A stretch of DNA of 64,000 bases from Yersinia enterocolitica. Lineage in GTDB: Bacteria; Pseudomonadota; Gammaproteobacteria; Enterobacterales; Enterobacteriaceae. The translations under genes and the position numbers were made by a program. The DNA is taken from the NCBI GenBank assembly GCA_002082245.2, contig NBTC02000002.1:558001-622000 (forward strand), read 5' to 3'. Below are positions 18,010 to 28,182 of the stretch, piece by piece. Numbering within the stretch: the first letter of the stretch is position 1; the number at the start of each line of letters is the position of its first letter. Below the pieces are notes generated by a model. The model saw only the letters and a program-made list of their open reading frames with translations. It was not told the DNA's origin and did no database searches.

Positions 18010-20091
18010 TTAGAGTGAGAGTGATAGCCGGTTACGGCCTGCGTGTTTTGCTGCATAACAGGCGATATCTGCCTGACGCATGGCTTGTGCGGCATTCTCA
18101 GTTTGGCGAGTTAGCGGGATGGCGCCCAGACTTGCGGTAAATGTATACGATTGACCGTGCCAATGAAATTGGATGGCGGCAATATCGGCAACCACAGATT
18201 CCAGAATGTCTGTTGCAGGCTTGTTTTGACAATTAAACAACACGATAGCAAACTCATCGCCACCTAAACGGGCAACAATGTCATTTTCACGAACGGCTTG
18301 TTGCATGGTTTGTGCCACCATTCTCAGCACCATATCCCCAGCTTCATGACCTGCGGTATCGTTAACATCTTTGAAATAGTCTAAATCGACATAACAGAGG
18401 ATATGCTGCTCGTTATCCCCCAATTGGCTGATTGACTGGGTGAGCCGCTCTTCCAGTCGACGCCGATTAATCAGGCCAGTTAGCATGTCATGATTGGCCT
18501 GATATTGCAGTTCGCGCTGTGCATGGCGGGCGCGAGTCACATCCTGAAATACCACGACCGCGCCAGTGAGTATATTGTCACGATCGCGGATCGGCGAGGC
18601 AGAACAGCGAATCTCTTGCCGTTCTCCTTGGCTTGATAATAACTGGCTGCCTTCTGGTAATAAGGTATTGCGCCCCTCGGCCAAACACTGATTGAAGGCA
18701 AGTAACTGATTTTTATCTTGCAACGGAGACCACAAAATAAAAACGTCTTCAATAGGCAAACCGCAGGATTCATTTTGGCTACGCCCGGTCATCTCTTCGG
18801 CTTTGGGGTTCATCAGTACCACACGGCCTTCTGTGTCGAGGGAGATAATCCCCTCCTGGATAGATGACAACACCCGATGCAGTTGCTCGCGCTCTTCATA
18901 ACGCGCGACCTCACTGGCGCGCAGTGCATCTTCGCGTTGTTTGCGCTCACTCATATCACGGATTATTTCGGCATAACCGAGAAGTTTCCCATTATTGTCA
19001 TGGACTACTGTTATGACTGTCACTGCCCAGTAGCGCGTCATATCTTTGCGAACCAGCCAGCCCTCACGCTCCATTCGACTCGTCGATGCTGCGGTCTTCA
19101 GCAACTTCTCCGGTAACCCGGCGGCAATATCCTCGGGTAAAAAGAAACAACCGAAATGCTGACCAATTATCTCATTACTGGCATAGCCAATATTCCGTTC
19201 AGCACCGTGGTTCCAGGTACTGACCCGGCCCCAAGGGTCAAGCATTAAAATAGCGTAATCCTCAACAGTATCAACCATTAAGCGAAAACGCTCTTCACTG
19301 ATGCGCAGTGCTTCTTCTCGTTGACGACGCTCGGTGAGATCACGGACAATTTTGGTAAATCCCAACAGTTTGCCACTGTCATCATGCATTGGGTTAATTG
19401 CTACACTGGCCCAATAGCGAATACCGTTTTTGCGCACATGCCAGCCTTCGCTCTGGTAATTACCTTCTGCGGTAGCTTTGGCAAGTGATTTCTCCGGCAC
19501 CCCAGCAGAAATATCCTCCTGTGTGAACAGCAACGCAAAATGTTCACCGATTATTTCATCGCTGGTATAGCCTTCATTCCGTTCTCCACCTTTATTCCAG
19601 GTGAGAATTCGGCCATGAGTATCGATCATGTAAATAGCATAGTCTTCAACTTCACTGATCAGATGACGAAACTGTTCCTCACTCTTTCGCAGCGCATTTT
19701 CGCGCTGCCATTTATCCGTCAAGTCGCGGGTGACATGGACGAATCCCTGCAAAATATGGTCTGAATCATGCAGCGCACTCAGCGTAATATTACCCCAAAA
19801 ACGTTTACCATTCTTACGCACCCGCCAGCCCTGGGTTTCATAGTGGCCAAACTGATTGGCATGTTGCAGCCCTTTGGTCGGTAATTTGTTCGCCAAATCC
19901 TCTGGGGTATAAAACAGTTCGAAAGATTGACCAATAACTTCTTCGCTAGCGTAACCGGCATTGCGTTCTGCGCCACTGTTCCAAGTGAGGATATGTCCTT
20001 GAGCATCAATGATGTATATGGCGTAGTCATCAACGGCTTCAATCAAGAGCCGGAAAATATGATCGTCAAATGATGCTGGATGCAAAGCCAT
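18010..20091 (-). CDS. Diguanylate cyclase with four PAS domains
   Basis: A 693-aa soluble sensor without membrane helices. Three PAS-PAC units follow one another at about residues 10-125, 133-248 and 256-371 and are near copies (each has DYAI, ILTWN or STWN, ERN.GY, VIRDL-type ends). A fourth, different PAS covers about 397-515 (IISLDTEGRVVLMNPKAEE). The GGDEF domain (about 525-693) has VDLDYFKDVND and an intact ARLGGDEF loop; REND five residues earlier is a proper I-site, so product inhibition is expected. No EAL domain. The PAS sequences resemble those that bind flavin or haem, but no cofactor residue is identified. Single gene. Confidence 0.92.
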   Translation of the reverse strand: MALHPASFDDHIFRLLIEAVDDYAIYIIDAQGHILTWNSGAERNAGYASEEVIGQSFELFYTPEDLANKLPTKGLQHANQFGHYETQGWRVRKNGKRFWGNITLSALHDSDHILQGFVHVTRDLTDKWQRENALRKSEEQFRHLISEVEDYAIYMIDTHGRILTWNKGGERNEGYTSDEIIGEHFALLFTQEDISAGVPEKSLAKATAEGNYQSEGWHVRKNGIRYWASVAINPMHDDSGKLLGFTKIVRDLTERRQREEALRISEERFRLMVDTVEDYAILMLDPWGRVSTWNHGAERNIGYASNEIIGQHFGCFFLPEDIAAGLPEKLLKTAASTSRMEREGWLVRKDMTRYWAVTVITVVHDNNGKLLGYAEIIRDMSERKQREDALRASEVARYEEREQLHRVLSSIQEGIISLDTEGRVVLMNPKAEEMTGRSQNESCGLPIEDVFILWSPLQDKNQLLAFNQCLAEGRNTLLPEGSQLLSSQGERQEIRCSASPIRDRDNILTGAVVVFQDVTRARHAQRELQYQANHDMLTGLINRRRLEERLTQSISQLGDNEQHILCYVDLDYFKDVNDTAGHEAGDMVLRMVAQTMQQAVRENDIVARLGGDEFAIVLFNCQNKPATDILESVVADIAAIQFHWHGQSYTFTASLGAIPLTRQTENAAQAMRQADIACYAAKHAGRNRLSLSL

Positions 20092-20654
20092 TCCTGTATT
20101 TCCTTGAATTAATATTCAGCCACCTTTGGCTGAGCGGATCGAGAGCCAGAAGGGTTAATCTGTTATTGCGGTAAAAGTAATGTAGCAGTCTATCGCTAAC
20201 AGATGAAATTAGGTAATGAGAATTTTCTTACCAGAAATAAATACACGATAAGAATTGTAATGGATATGAGGGTTACGCTTATCAAGCCTGTCACTACGGG
20301 ACTTCAGGTAAGGAACTGATGTCAATATAACAGGGAGAAAGAATAAATCGCCTTATTAATAATAGGGGGTGGCGTGAATAACCCATAAAAATTGACTTAA
20401 GTAGGGAAGGGGAAATTAGTCTGGTCGTATATAAAAGTAATTTACGCAATCATTTCCCCTCATTTGGGGCCATAAGATTACCGACCGAGATCATGTTCAT
20501 TACATAACTGATCTAATTTTTTCACGATACAAAAAATAACCCCGCAGAAGTGCAGAAATGCTTGCATCGGCAACTGTTATCAGGATAATTCTGAATCCTT
20601 ATAATAAGCATTCTCATTATTAACAAAATTGCAAACTTCAGGGGCATCAACACG
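20092..20654. other. Intergenic region upstream of the ferrichrome receptor gene
   Basis: 563 bases between divergent genes. It contains the Fur-like box listed at 20602 and an 8-bp inverted repeat GGGGAAAT / ATTTCCCC (20409-20416 and 20452-20459) of unknown meaning. No small gene was recognised. Confidence 0.5.
20602..20622 (+). promoter_or_regulatory. Candidate Fur box
   Basis: AATAAGCATTCTCATTATT resembles the 19-bp Fur palindrome GATAATGATAATCATTATC, 33 bases before the receptor start, consistent with iron repression. Confidence 0.65.
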
Positions 20655-22916
20655 ATGAATCAAACTATCTCTACCCGCGCAAATCAGAAGCGGCTTGCAC
20701 CACGTCTTTTGTGCGTGATGATCGGTGCGGCATTAGGGACTTTGTCTGCATCTGTATGGGCAGCAACAGCCACAGACAATACGGCTGAAAGCAGCAAAAA
20801 GGCTAGCACAACAGCTGATGCCACTCAGGTTGATAGCAGCAAAACAACGGATACTATTACCGTGGTCGGGACGCAAGAGACCTTCCGTGCCGGTGGTAAT
20901 GATCTTATTCCAACCTATCTGGACGGTCAGGTAGCTAACGGTGGGCGTATTGGCTTCCTGGGGCAGCAAGATGCGCGCAACGTACCTTTTAATGTGATTG
21001 GCTACACATCTAAATTGGTAGAAGACCAGCAAGCGCGGACACTGGCTGATGTGGTCAAAAACGATGCTTCAGTACAGAACGTGCGCGGCTACGGTAATGC
21101 TTCACAGAACTTCCGTATTCGTGGTTTTAATCTCGATGGGGATGATATCTCGTTCGGCGGTCTGTTCGGCGTACTGCCACGTCAGGTGGTTGATACCAGT
21201 ATGGTCGAGCGAGTTGAAGTGTTTAAAGGCCCGAACGTATTTGTAAACGGTATTTCGCCGAGCGGCAGCGGTGTGGGAGGGATGATTAACCTGGAGCCTA
21301 AACGTGCCGGTGATACTCCATTGACGCGTGTTAGTGTGGATTATACTTCTTCTGCCAAGGTTGGTGGTGCGTTGGATGTCGGTCGCCGCTTTGGTGACAA
21401 TGACCAATTCGGTGTGCGGGTTAATGTGCTGCACCGCGAAGGCGAAACGGCGATTCATGATCAGAACGAGCGCACGACCGCACTCTCAACCGGTTTAGAT
21501 TACCGTGGTGACCGCGCCCGTACTTCTTTAGATATTGGATATCAAAAACAAACCGTTCACGGTATGCGTACTGATGTTGCCATTGGTAGTGCGACGGTGA
21601 TTCCAGAACCACCGGCAGCCACCTTAAACTATGGTCAGCAGTGGGTCTATACCGATATGGCAACCACCTTCGGTATGCTGCGTAGTGAGTATGATTTAAG
21701 CCAGAACTGGACGGTATACGGTACCCTCGGTGCCAGCCACAATGACGAAACCGGGCAATATGGCTCACCAACGCTGACTGATAATAATGGCAACGCCACC
21801 ATCAGCCGTCTGTATGTGCCTTATGTTTCGGACTCTATTGCTGGTTTAGGGGGGATTCGTGGTCATTTTGAAACCGGCCCAGTAACCCATAAGATGAATC
21901 TCGGTTATGCCGCTAACTACCGAACGGCTAAATCTGCCTGGAATATGTCAGGGCCAGTAGACACCAATATCTATAACCCAGGGGTAATCCCATTCCCCCC
22001 AACTGCTTTTGCTAGCCCTAATCAAGACCCAACACTAAACAGTCAGGTTCGGGCCAGTAGCATCTCGGTGTCGGATACCCTGTCGGCAATGGATGATAAA
22101 GTGCAGTTGATGCTCGGGCTGCGCCGTCAGGAAGTGGTTATTCGCAATTTTGACAGTGGTGTACCAGACAGTAAAAACGTGCAAGATGCCATGAAAGTGA
22201 CACCGGTATATGGCTTGCTGGTTAAACCGTGGGAAAATGTTTCCCTGTATGCTAACCACATTGAAGCATTATCGCCGGGGAAGGTCGCGCCTTGGTATAC
22301 CGCCAATGCGGGTAATGTTACCGGTATTATTCATGCTAAACAGAATGAAGTTGGCGTGAAATTCGATAACAAGCGCTATGGCGGTACCTTGGCTCTGTTT
22401 GAAATCACCAGACCTGCCGGTGCCATTGATGCAACAACCAATATCTACGCCTTGGGTGGTGAACAGCGTAACCGCGGCGTTGAACTGAACGTATTCGGTG
22501 AACCGGTATTTGGTACTCGTCTGTTAGGTAGTGCCGTGTGGTTGGACCCGATACTGACCGAAGCGCAAAGCAGCCAAAATAATGGTAATTATGCTGTGGG
22601 TGTGGCTCGCTATCAGTTAGTGTTTGGCGGTGAGTACGATATTAAAGCAGTAGAAGGTTTGACGGCTACTGGTACTGTCACACGTTCTGGTTCGCAGTAT
22701 GCTAACCAAGAAAACACCTTAAAACTAAAACCATGGACCCGTCTGGATCTGGGCATGCGTTACACCATGCCGCTGAAAGAGACCAATCTGATCTGGCGTG
22801 CGAATCTCGAGAACGTGACCAACGAACGTTACTGGGAGTCGGTTGAAGATACCGGTACTTATATGTATCAAGGTAATCCGCGTGAGCTAAAACTGTCTGT
22901 TTCCATGGACTTCTAA
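20655..22916 (+). CDS. fcuA: TonB-dependent ferrichrome-type receptor (FcuA-like)
   Basis: A 753-aa outer-membrane siderophore receptor. Signal peptide to about residue 36 (ends SVWAA). A TonB box-like stretch DTITVVG follows, then the plug domain with ADVVKNDASVQNVRGYG and FRIRGFNLDGDDISFGG, MVERVEVFKGPNVF, and the beta-barrel ending in PRELKLSVSMDF with the terminal Phe needed for barrel assembly. Length and Yersinia setting fit FcuA, the ferrichrome receptor of Y. enterocolitica; substrate is inferred. It stands alone with a Fur-like box and its own terminator. Confidence 0.8.
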   Translation: MNQTISTRANQKRLAPRLLCVMIGAALGTLSASVWAATATDNTAESSKKASTTADATQVDSSKTTDTITVVGTQETFRAGGNDLIPTYLDGQVANGGRIGFLGQQDARNVPFNVIGYTSKLVEDQQARTLADVVKNDASVQNVRGYGNASQNFRIRGFNLDGDDISFGGLFGVLPRQVVDTSMVERVEVFKGPNVFVNGISPSGSGVGGMINLEPKRAGDTPLTRVSVDYTSSAKVGGALDVGRRFGDNDQFGVRVNVLHREGETAIHDQNERTTALSTGLDYRGDRARTSLDIGYQKQTVHGMRTDVAIGSATVIPEPPAATLNYGQQWVYTDMATTFGMLRSEYDLSQNWTVYGTLGASHNDETGQYGSPTLTDNNGNATISRLYVPYVSDSIAGLGGIRGHFETGPVTHKMNLGYAANYRTAKSAWNMSGPVDTNIYNPGVIPFPPTAFASPNQDPTLNSQVRASSISVSDTLSAMDDKVQLMLGLRRQEVVIRNFDSGVPDSKNVQDAMKVTPVYGLLVKPWENVSLYANHIEALSPGKVAPWYTANAGNVTGIIHAKQNEVGVKFDNKRYGGTLALFEITRPAGAIDATTNIYALGGEQRNRGVELNVFGEPVFGTRLLGSAVWLDPILTEAQSSQNNGNYAVGVARYQLVFGGEYDIKAVEGLTATGTVTRSGSQYANQENTLKLKPWTRLDLGMRYTMPLKETNLIWRANLENVTNERYWESVEDTGTYMYQGNPRELKLSVSMDF

Positions 22917-22960
22917 TCCGAGGTTGATGCCCGTTTGCTAAGCGGCATCGGAACCATAAA

Positions 22961-22996
22961 AAACCCCGCGATTCTTTGAATGCGGGGTTTATTTTT
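22961..22996 (+). terminator. Intrinsic terminator of the receptor gene
   Basis: 9-bp stem AAACCCCGC / GCGGGGTTT, loop of 12, then ATTTTT. Confidence 0.85.
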
Positions 22997-23036
22997 GCCC
23001 AATGATTTTATCGGCAGAATAGACGCGTTTTAGCCA

Positions 23037-23606
23037 TTAAGCGACCCGATAGATATGCTCATACAGAATATTAAAGCCGATCGCTATCAAGACTATCCCA
23101 CCAATGATTTCGGCACGCTTACCCAATAATGGGCCAATATAACGGCCAATCAGCATACCTAAGGTAGCCATAATCATGGTCGCCAGACCGATCGCCATGG
23201 CGGTGTGGACAATATTCACTTGTAAGAAGGCTAAACCGACACCAATTGCCATAGCATCAAGGCTGGTAGCAATTGCGGTCATGACCAAAACCCAGAAGCT
23301 GTGGCTGCGCATTTTTTCAGTCTCTGCAACTTGTTGTTTCGCACCCTCAAAAATCATGCGGCAACCAAGAATAAACAGCAGACTGAAAGCAATCCAGTGA
23401 TCCCATTCCAGAATATATTGACTGGCGAACAGGCCGATACACCAACCTATGAGTGGGGTGATAGCTTCTATTACGCCAAAAATAAGGCCAGTACGTAGTG
23501 CTTCTCGAAAACGGGGTTTGTGTAGACTGGCGCCTTTACCAATAGATGCAGCAAATGCATCCATAGACATAGCAAAAGCAAGGATAAGAGTTGCAGATAG
23601 ATTCAT
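23037..23606 (-). CDS. mntP: Manganese efflux pump MntP
   Basis: A 189-aa inner-membrane Mn(II) exporter with six helices built from two related halves; the acidic residues used for transport appear in [14 protein letters not shown] and [14 protein letters not shown]. Length matches E. coli MntP. Its 5' leader is a yybP-ykoY manganese riboswitch (listed) and a strong Fur-like box lies further upstream, consistent with the metal control known in E. coli. Neighbours yobD and rlmA-side genes are conserved. Confidence 0.95.
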   Translation of the reverse strand: MNLSATLILAFAMSMDAFAASIGKGASLHKPRFREALRTGLIFGVIEAITPLIGWCIGLFASQYILEWDHWIAFSLLFILGCRMIFEGAKQQVAETEKMRSHSFWVLVMTAIATSLDAMAIGVGLAFLQVNIVHTAMAIGLATMIMATLGMLIGRYIGPLLGKRAEIIGGIVLIAIGFNILYEHIYRVA

Positions 23607-23680
23607 AGCAATAAACTCGGCCGGGCGGCTCCATATACACGTAACCCACCCCCAACCTAACGACGGAGCTACGTGTCTAT

Positions 23681-23820
23681 GGTCTCGCCAACCTTACCTG
23701 GCTACCCGTACCACGTTTCAATAGATGAAACGAGTATGTTGATACGGGCGTTTCTGCTTATCAATAAATACCCTTCAATTACGTTAGGTACAATTGCACA
23801 GAAACCGGCTACTCCCCATG
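23681..23820 (-). promoter_or_regulatory. yybP-ykoY manganese riboswitch of mntP
   Basis: Read on the minus strand it begins GGGGAGTAGCCGGTTTCTG, contains ATCAACATACTCG, and closes with GGGTAGCCAGGTAAGG then TTGGCGAGACCAT, the conserved elements of the yybP-ykoY class that binds Mn(II). Downstream, ACGTAG...TACGTGT-type complementary segments (23634-23680) lead to the mntP ribosome site and are the likely switching part. In E. coli the same RNA turns on mntP translation when Mn is high. Confidence 0.9.
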
Positions 23821-23846
23821 AACGGCGCAACCTTAACATATAAATT

Positions 23847-23910
23847 ATTATAGCGACAACCCCAAAGATAATAAGACAAATTACTATTACTGATAATGAT
23901 TTTCATTATC
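23847..23910 (-). promoter_or_regulatory. mntP promoter with Fur box
   Basis: GATAATGATTTTCATTATC at 23892-23910 matches the Fur palindrome at 17 of 19 positions. A minus-strand -10 TATAAT lies at 23847-23852, about 30 bases before the riboswitch start. E. coli mntP is controlled by MntR and Fur. Confidence 0.7.
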
Positions 23911-24048
23911 GAGATTTTTGTGCAAAATAGTACATATAAACATCGATAACAATGTGGGAATAAGCAGGATAAGAGACAAGAGTCTTGCTGGGAAATTAAT
24001 CAGTTGAGTAGGCACTCAATAGACCTATTTCCCAAGGATGTTGTTTTG

Positions 24049-24507
24049 TTATTGATTTTCAAGGAAAAAATTATAGATTTTCTCTAGGTCATCTAATTGT
24101 TTAACCTGGATTAATAATCTGCGCTGCTCTAAATCAATGACTAAAATTCCATCTTCAGATAAATTCATACTTTTTATTCGGCTATATTCAATAAAAGCAT
24201 TAGCGTAGAAGAAACCGGTATTTTTAAACAATAATTTGGGCCAACGGATATAAGAGATATAAACCGCAATGAGCGCTAAACCCACTAATAAATAGGTGGT
24301 TAACGGTGCACCATTCGCCATGACATTATTGTAAATGAGGATAGCTATCAGTCCGACAAAGATGGCGCAGTCGATTTTGCTTTTACGTTTTAAGTGAACT
24401 TGCAGCCGGGTCTTCCCTTTCATCATGTTCATGATGAATTCATCATAAATAGCATAAGCGAGCAGTAGGGCGATAAAAACAATTAAAACGAGATCAGTAA
24501 CCGACAT
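24049..24507 (-). CDS. yobD: YobD, DUF986 membrane protein
   Basis: A 152-aa inner-membrane protein, the same length as E. coli YobD, with about three helices in the first 100 residues and a soluble C-terminal part ([22 protein letters not shown]). ATG 24507 follows GGGAG; a 13-codon extension is excluded. It sits between mntP and manZ as in E. coli. Function unknown. Confidence 0.88.
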   Translation of the reverse strand: MSVTDLVLIVFIALLLAYAIYDEFIMNMMKGKTRLQVHLKRKSKIDCAIFVGLIAILIYNNVMANGAPLTTYLLVGLALIAVYISYIRWPKLLFKNTGFFYANAFIEYSRIKSMNLSEDGILVIDLEQRRLLIQVKQLDDLEKIYNFFLENQ

Positions 24508-24610
24508 GCAACAACTCCCAAGAGATACATCCCCATCATCTTTCAAACCACAGGTGTGTTGCTGCCACCTTCCTGCACTTTGAAATCTATTGGGTATTGG
24601 TATCTACCCT

Positions 24611-24643
24611 AAAAAAAACCGGGAGTAAACCCCCGGTTTTTAC
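24611..24643 (-). terminator. Intrinsic terminator of manXYZ
   Basis: Minus-strand stem AAAACCGGG / CCCGGTTTT (loop 8) followed by eight T, 18 bases after the manZ stop. Confidence 0.9.
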
Positions 24644-24660
24644 CAAATCTAATCAGAACA

Positions 24661-25539
24661 TTAAGGTGCCAGGAAGCCAATCCAGTAACCGAAGATACCG
24701 ATGGCGAAGAAGCCCATAATAATCCACAACGCGTTAACTTTACGACGTAATAGCCACATACAGCCGAACGTTAACAGTAATGGCACCAAACCTGGCATCA
24801 ACTGGTCAAGAATGGTTTGCACCGTAGTTACTGTGGTCTGACCATTCTGATTGGTTATCTTGGATACCACCACCGGTATGTTGACGTGGGTCCACTTGTT
24901 AACCAAGGCCCCCATAACAAACAGGCCGAGGATAGACGCCCCTTCAGTCAGTTTTTGCAGCAGGCCACCGTCCATATCGCTGACGATATTGACGCCTTTT
25001 TTATAGCCATAGGCTACACCGTAATAACGGGTCAGCAAACGTACCAGGTTAAACAGTACAAAGAACAGCAATGGGCCAAGTAAACTGCCACTCATTGCGA
25101 TACCGGCACCAAGAGCTGCCAACACCGGGCGCACAGTACCCCAGAATATTGGGTCACCGACACCTGCCAGCGGCCCCATCAGACCGACTTTTATCCCGTT
25201 AATTGCCGCATCGTCAATCTCGGCACCATTGGCTTTCTGCTCTTCCATCGCCAGCGTTACGCCCAGAATTGGCGCGGCAACGAAAGGTTGGGTGTTGAAG
25301 AATTCCAAATGACGTTTGATTGCCTGCTTACGCTCTTCCGAGTTCTCAGGGTATAAACGACGGATCGCCGGCACCATTGAGAAGCAGAACCCCAGCGCCT
25401 GCATACGTTCGAAGTTCCACGACCCTTGGAAAAGGTTAGAGCGGATAAACACCCCGCGAATATCAGCAGGCGTGAGTTTCTTTTCACCAGTCGCTGTGGT
25501 TTTATCAAGCACAGTTGTTGTATCAACCATTTCTCTCAC
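24661..25539 (-). CDS. manZ: Mannose PTS permease component IID
   Basis: A 292-aa IID subunit of the mannose/glucose/glucosamine phosphotransferase permease. It contains RGVFIRSNLFQGSWNFERMQ and GPLAGVGDPIFWGTVRP, typical of the family, with C-terminal hydrophobic helices. I used the GTG at 25539 (MREMVDT), which aligns with E. coli MSEMVDT; an ATG three codons on has the clearer ribosome site AAGGTGAG. It starts 6 bases after manY, so they are co-translated. Confidence 0.95.
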   Translation of the reverse strand: MREMVDTTTVLDKTTATGEKKLTPADIRGVFIRSNLFQGSWNFERMQALGFCFSMVPAIRRLYPENSEERKQAIKRHLEFFNTQPFVAAPILGVTLAMEEQKANGAEIDDAAINGIKVGLMGPLAGVGDPIFWGTVRPVLAALGAGIAMSGSLLGPLLFFVLFNLVRLLTRYYGVAYGYKKGVNIVSDMDGGLLQKLTEGASILGLFVMGALVNKWTHVNIPVVVSKITNQNGQTTVTTVQTILDQLMPGLVPLLLTFGCMWLLRRKVNALWIIMGFFAIGIFGYWIGFLAP

Positions 25540-25545
25540 CTTTTC

Positions 25546-26343
25546 CTAGTCTAATTCGTTATCAAGGTCATTATTGGACGGGCCAGACTGTACAACCTGA
25601 GACTTGTTGTATTTAGGACTGAGCTGGATATAAAGAAGGGCCATAACCACACCAATAACACCCAATGCCACCAGGTTGAAGTTGGTAAATGCGGCGGTCA
25701 CGAAACCTAAGTAGAAGAATGGCATCAGGTAGCCGGCACGCATCATGTTGATAACCATGGCGTAACCTACTACGACGATCATACCACCGGCGATATTCAG
25801 GCCACTGGTAACCACATCAGGAATCGAACTGAGCAGCATCTGAACTTCAGATGTCCCAACAGACAGGGCAACGATCAGGGCAGGGATAGCGATACGCATC
25901 GCCTGCAAGAACAGGGCTGAAATGTGGATCCAGGTTATCGCTCGTAGGCTGCCACGTTCGGCGGCTCCGTCGGCGGCGTGCTGGAAGGCCACAGTAATGG
26001 TACGGACGATAATGGTTAATACCTGACCGGCTGCTGCTAGCGGAATAGCCAGTGCGATACCTGCACCGATGTCTTGGCCACCTGCAATAACCAGAATAGT
26101 AGAGATAATCGAGGCTAACGCGGCATCAGGCGCTACTGCAGCCCCGATGTTCATCCAGCCGAGAGCGATCATCTCCAAAGTACCACCGATAATAATACCG
26201 GTTTTCATATCACCTAAAACCAGACCTACCAGAGTACAGGCGACCAGGGGACGGTGAAATTGGAACTCATCCAGAATGGAACCCATCCCGGCGATACATG
26301 CAACTATGAATATCAGCACAATCTGAAGAGTTGTGATCTCCAT
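25546..26343 (-). CDS. manY: Mannose PTS permease component IIC
   Basis: A 265-aa integral membrane sugar channel of the mannose PTS. Starts EITTLQIVLIFIVACIAGMG and contains the conserved GLVLGDMKTGIIIGGTLEMI and GWMNIGAAVAPDAALAS. Several hydrophobic helices; length equals that of E. coli ManY. In E. coli ManYZ also serves lambda and some bacteriocins as entry route. Middle gene of manXYZ. Confidence 0.95.
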   Translation of the reverse strand: MEITTLQIVLIFIVACIAGMGSILDEFQFHRPLVACTLVGLVLGDMKTGIIIGGTLEMIALGWMNIGAAVAPDAALASIISTILVIAGGQDIGAGIALAIPLAAAGQVLTIIVRTITVAFQHAADGAAERGSLRAITWIHISALFLQAMRIAIPALIVALSVGTSEVQMLLSSIPDVVTSGLNIAGGMIVVVGYAMVINMMRAGYLMPFFYLGFVTAAFTNFNLVALGVIGVVMALLYIQLSPKYNKSQVVQSGPSNNDLDNELD

Positions 26344-26434
26344 TGTACTTCTCCTATGACCAAAAAAGCTGAGTAAAAATAACCGTGTTCCAAACAGAAC
26401 AGGGCATTACCTTTCTACGTAGTTTTTAATAAAG

Positions 26435-27409
26435 CTATTTATTAAGTTTGCTGATTAAATCCATCATCTTGAGTCGGCTATCCGAAGAGACTTTCCGAAC
26501 TTCCAGCTCAATACCACGGGCATTTAATTTATTAAAAGCTTCAATATCTTTTTCATCAACGGAGACCGCATTATTCACCTGGGTTTTACCCTGACGGAAT
26601 GCCATACCACCGATATTGACTGACTTGATGTCTACACCACCCTCAACCACACGGACGACGTCAGTTGGGTTAGTAAATAACAGCATGACCCTGTCTTTGG
26701 CATATTTCGGGTTGTCATAGACGCGAATCGCTTTTTCAACATCAACGACGTGCGCGGTGACGCCGGGAGGAGCAACTTGCTTTAGCAACGTACTGCGCAT
26801 TTTATCAGCAGCAACTTCGTCGCTGACGACAATAATACGATTTACGTTAGTTTCTTTGGTCCAGCGGGTGGCAACCTGACCATGTATTAAGCGGTCATCA
26901 ATACGCACCAACCCAATCTTCATATGATCATTGGGGCCTAAAGCGACGGCTGGGGCCGCGACTTTACGTGCAGCGGCAGGGGGTTGCGGTTGAGTGGTAG
27001 CCACATCAGGTTCGACGGTTTTTAATGCTTTAACTCCCTCACGACCGGTTTGCACCGCGATTTTAACCAATTCAGCAAATGATGGGTTATCATCACGAGC
27101 CATAAAGGTTTCAACCAGCATCGGGATATTAACCCCGGCAACGACCTCATAATTTTCTTTATCAGTAACAATACGACTGGCAGCGTTAAACGGGCTACCA
27201 CCCCAGGTATCAACCAGGAATAGAACACCACTGCTGGTATCAAGCCCGGTCAATTTACCGTTGTATTTCTCAATCAACGTTTCGGCATTTTCACCGGGGA
27301 CGAAATCGATATAAGCGACGTTAGCTTGTTCGCCTAAAATCATTTCAGCTGTTTTCAGCAGTTGTTCTGCCGCAGCCCCATGTGTGCCGATGATAATAGC
27401 TATACTCAC
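26435..27409 (-). CDS. manX: Mannose PTS component IIAB
   Basis: A 324-aa cytoplasmic phosphotransfer protein. IIA domain (about 1-125) has phospho-His in IIIGTHGAAAEQ; an Ala/Pro-rich linker (TQPQPPAAARKVAAPA) joins it to IIB (about 158-324), where the second phospho-His lies in IDDRLIHGQVATRW. GTG start behind a G-rich site. First gene of the operon; CRP-like and Mlc/NagC-like sites lie upstream. Confidence 0.95.
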   Translation of the reverse strand: MSIAIIIGTHGAAAEQLLKTAEMILGEQANVAYIDFVPGENAETLIEKYNGKLTGLDTSSGVLFLVDTWGGSPFNAASRIVTDKENYEVVAGVNIPMLVETFMARDDNPSFAELVKIAVQTGREGVKALKTVEPDVATTQPQPPAAARKVAAPAVALGPNDHMKIGLVRIDDRLIHGQVATRWTKETNVNRIIVVSDEVAADKMRSTLLKQVAPPGVTAHVVDVEKAIRVYDNPKYAKDRVMLLFTNPTDVVRVVEGGVDIKSVNIGGMAFRQGKTQVNNAVSVDEKDIEAFNKLNARGIELEVRKVSSDSRLKMMDLISKLNK

Positions 27410-28182
27410 TCGCTACCCCCTCTGTTAACTCAGAATTGAGTCCTAGCACGTAACAGAAAATCCAGTAATCACCCACAGCATTTCGGTATACATTGAATCT
27501 ATTATGATAGTCACAATATCAGCGTACTGCTGATGATTTATTCGCAACACAAATGAATCGATTCAAGTAGGCCGCTTAATGTTGTTGGATGTGATTTATT
27601 TTAGTCAGTGAAAAAATAAATTATGTGACGCTGTTCATTTATTCGGACATGTTATGAATGATTTAGCTTACTTGGGTAATTAATCGACAGTTATATAAAC
27701 GACATTGATGTATTCAGTTGGGCTGCTAGCGTCATATTAGACTTTTTGTGTTAACTATTTGTGTAATCGGTATAAAAATTGATTCATAACCACTTTTCGG
27801 TGAGGGATAAATTTCAGGTATAGAAAAATAGAATCGCGGCTGATGATGAACCTTAAGGTGATGAGATGACTGTTTATCGTGGGTCAGGTAATAAATCCCC
27901 CTATGCTGATAAAAAAAATCCTGATAAAGTTAACGGCTCTATTAATTGTCAGGAGTTAAGGGCCTCAGCTCTCCCTATGGACTGTCACCGAAGTTACTGT
28001 TTATTTAGCGTTAATACCCAACCAGTGGGTTTAAATCTGGTTACTCAATCACGCACCTTTGCTGCGTATAATCTCACCCAATCTTTCTGCGTATCTATAC
28101 TGACAACCGTGCTACGGCGTTTTGCTGTATCTGTTGCAGTGCGCACATCATCTAAATCGTGTTCTTATTTTCGGAGTCTGAC
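27410..28182. other. Divergent intergenic region manX-yoaE
   Basis: 773 bases. The left half holds the manX control sites listed separately. The right half contains a 109-codon frame (27866-28195, ribosome-like AAGGTGATGAG) that overlaps the yoaE start and has an unnatural composition; I treat it as leader sequence. No yybP-ykoY element, found before some TerC-family genes, is visible here. Confidence 0.45.
27596..27639 (-). promoter_or_regulatory. Candidate Mlc/NagC operator and CRP site for manXYZ
   Basis: TTATTTT, ten bases, AAAATAA (27596-27619) resembles the AT-rich palindromes bound by Mlc and NagC. Beside it TGTGA-N6-TCATT (27624-27639) is a near-consensus CRP site. E. coli manXYZ is controlled by exactly these regulators. 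Confidence 0.45.
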
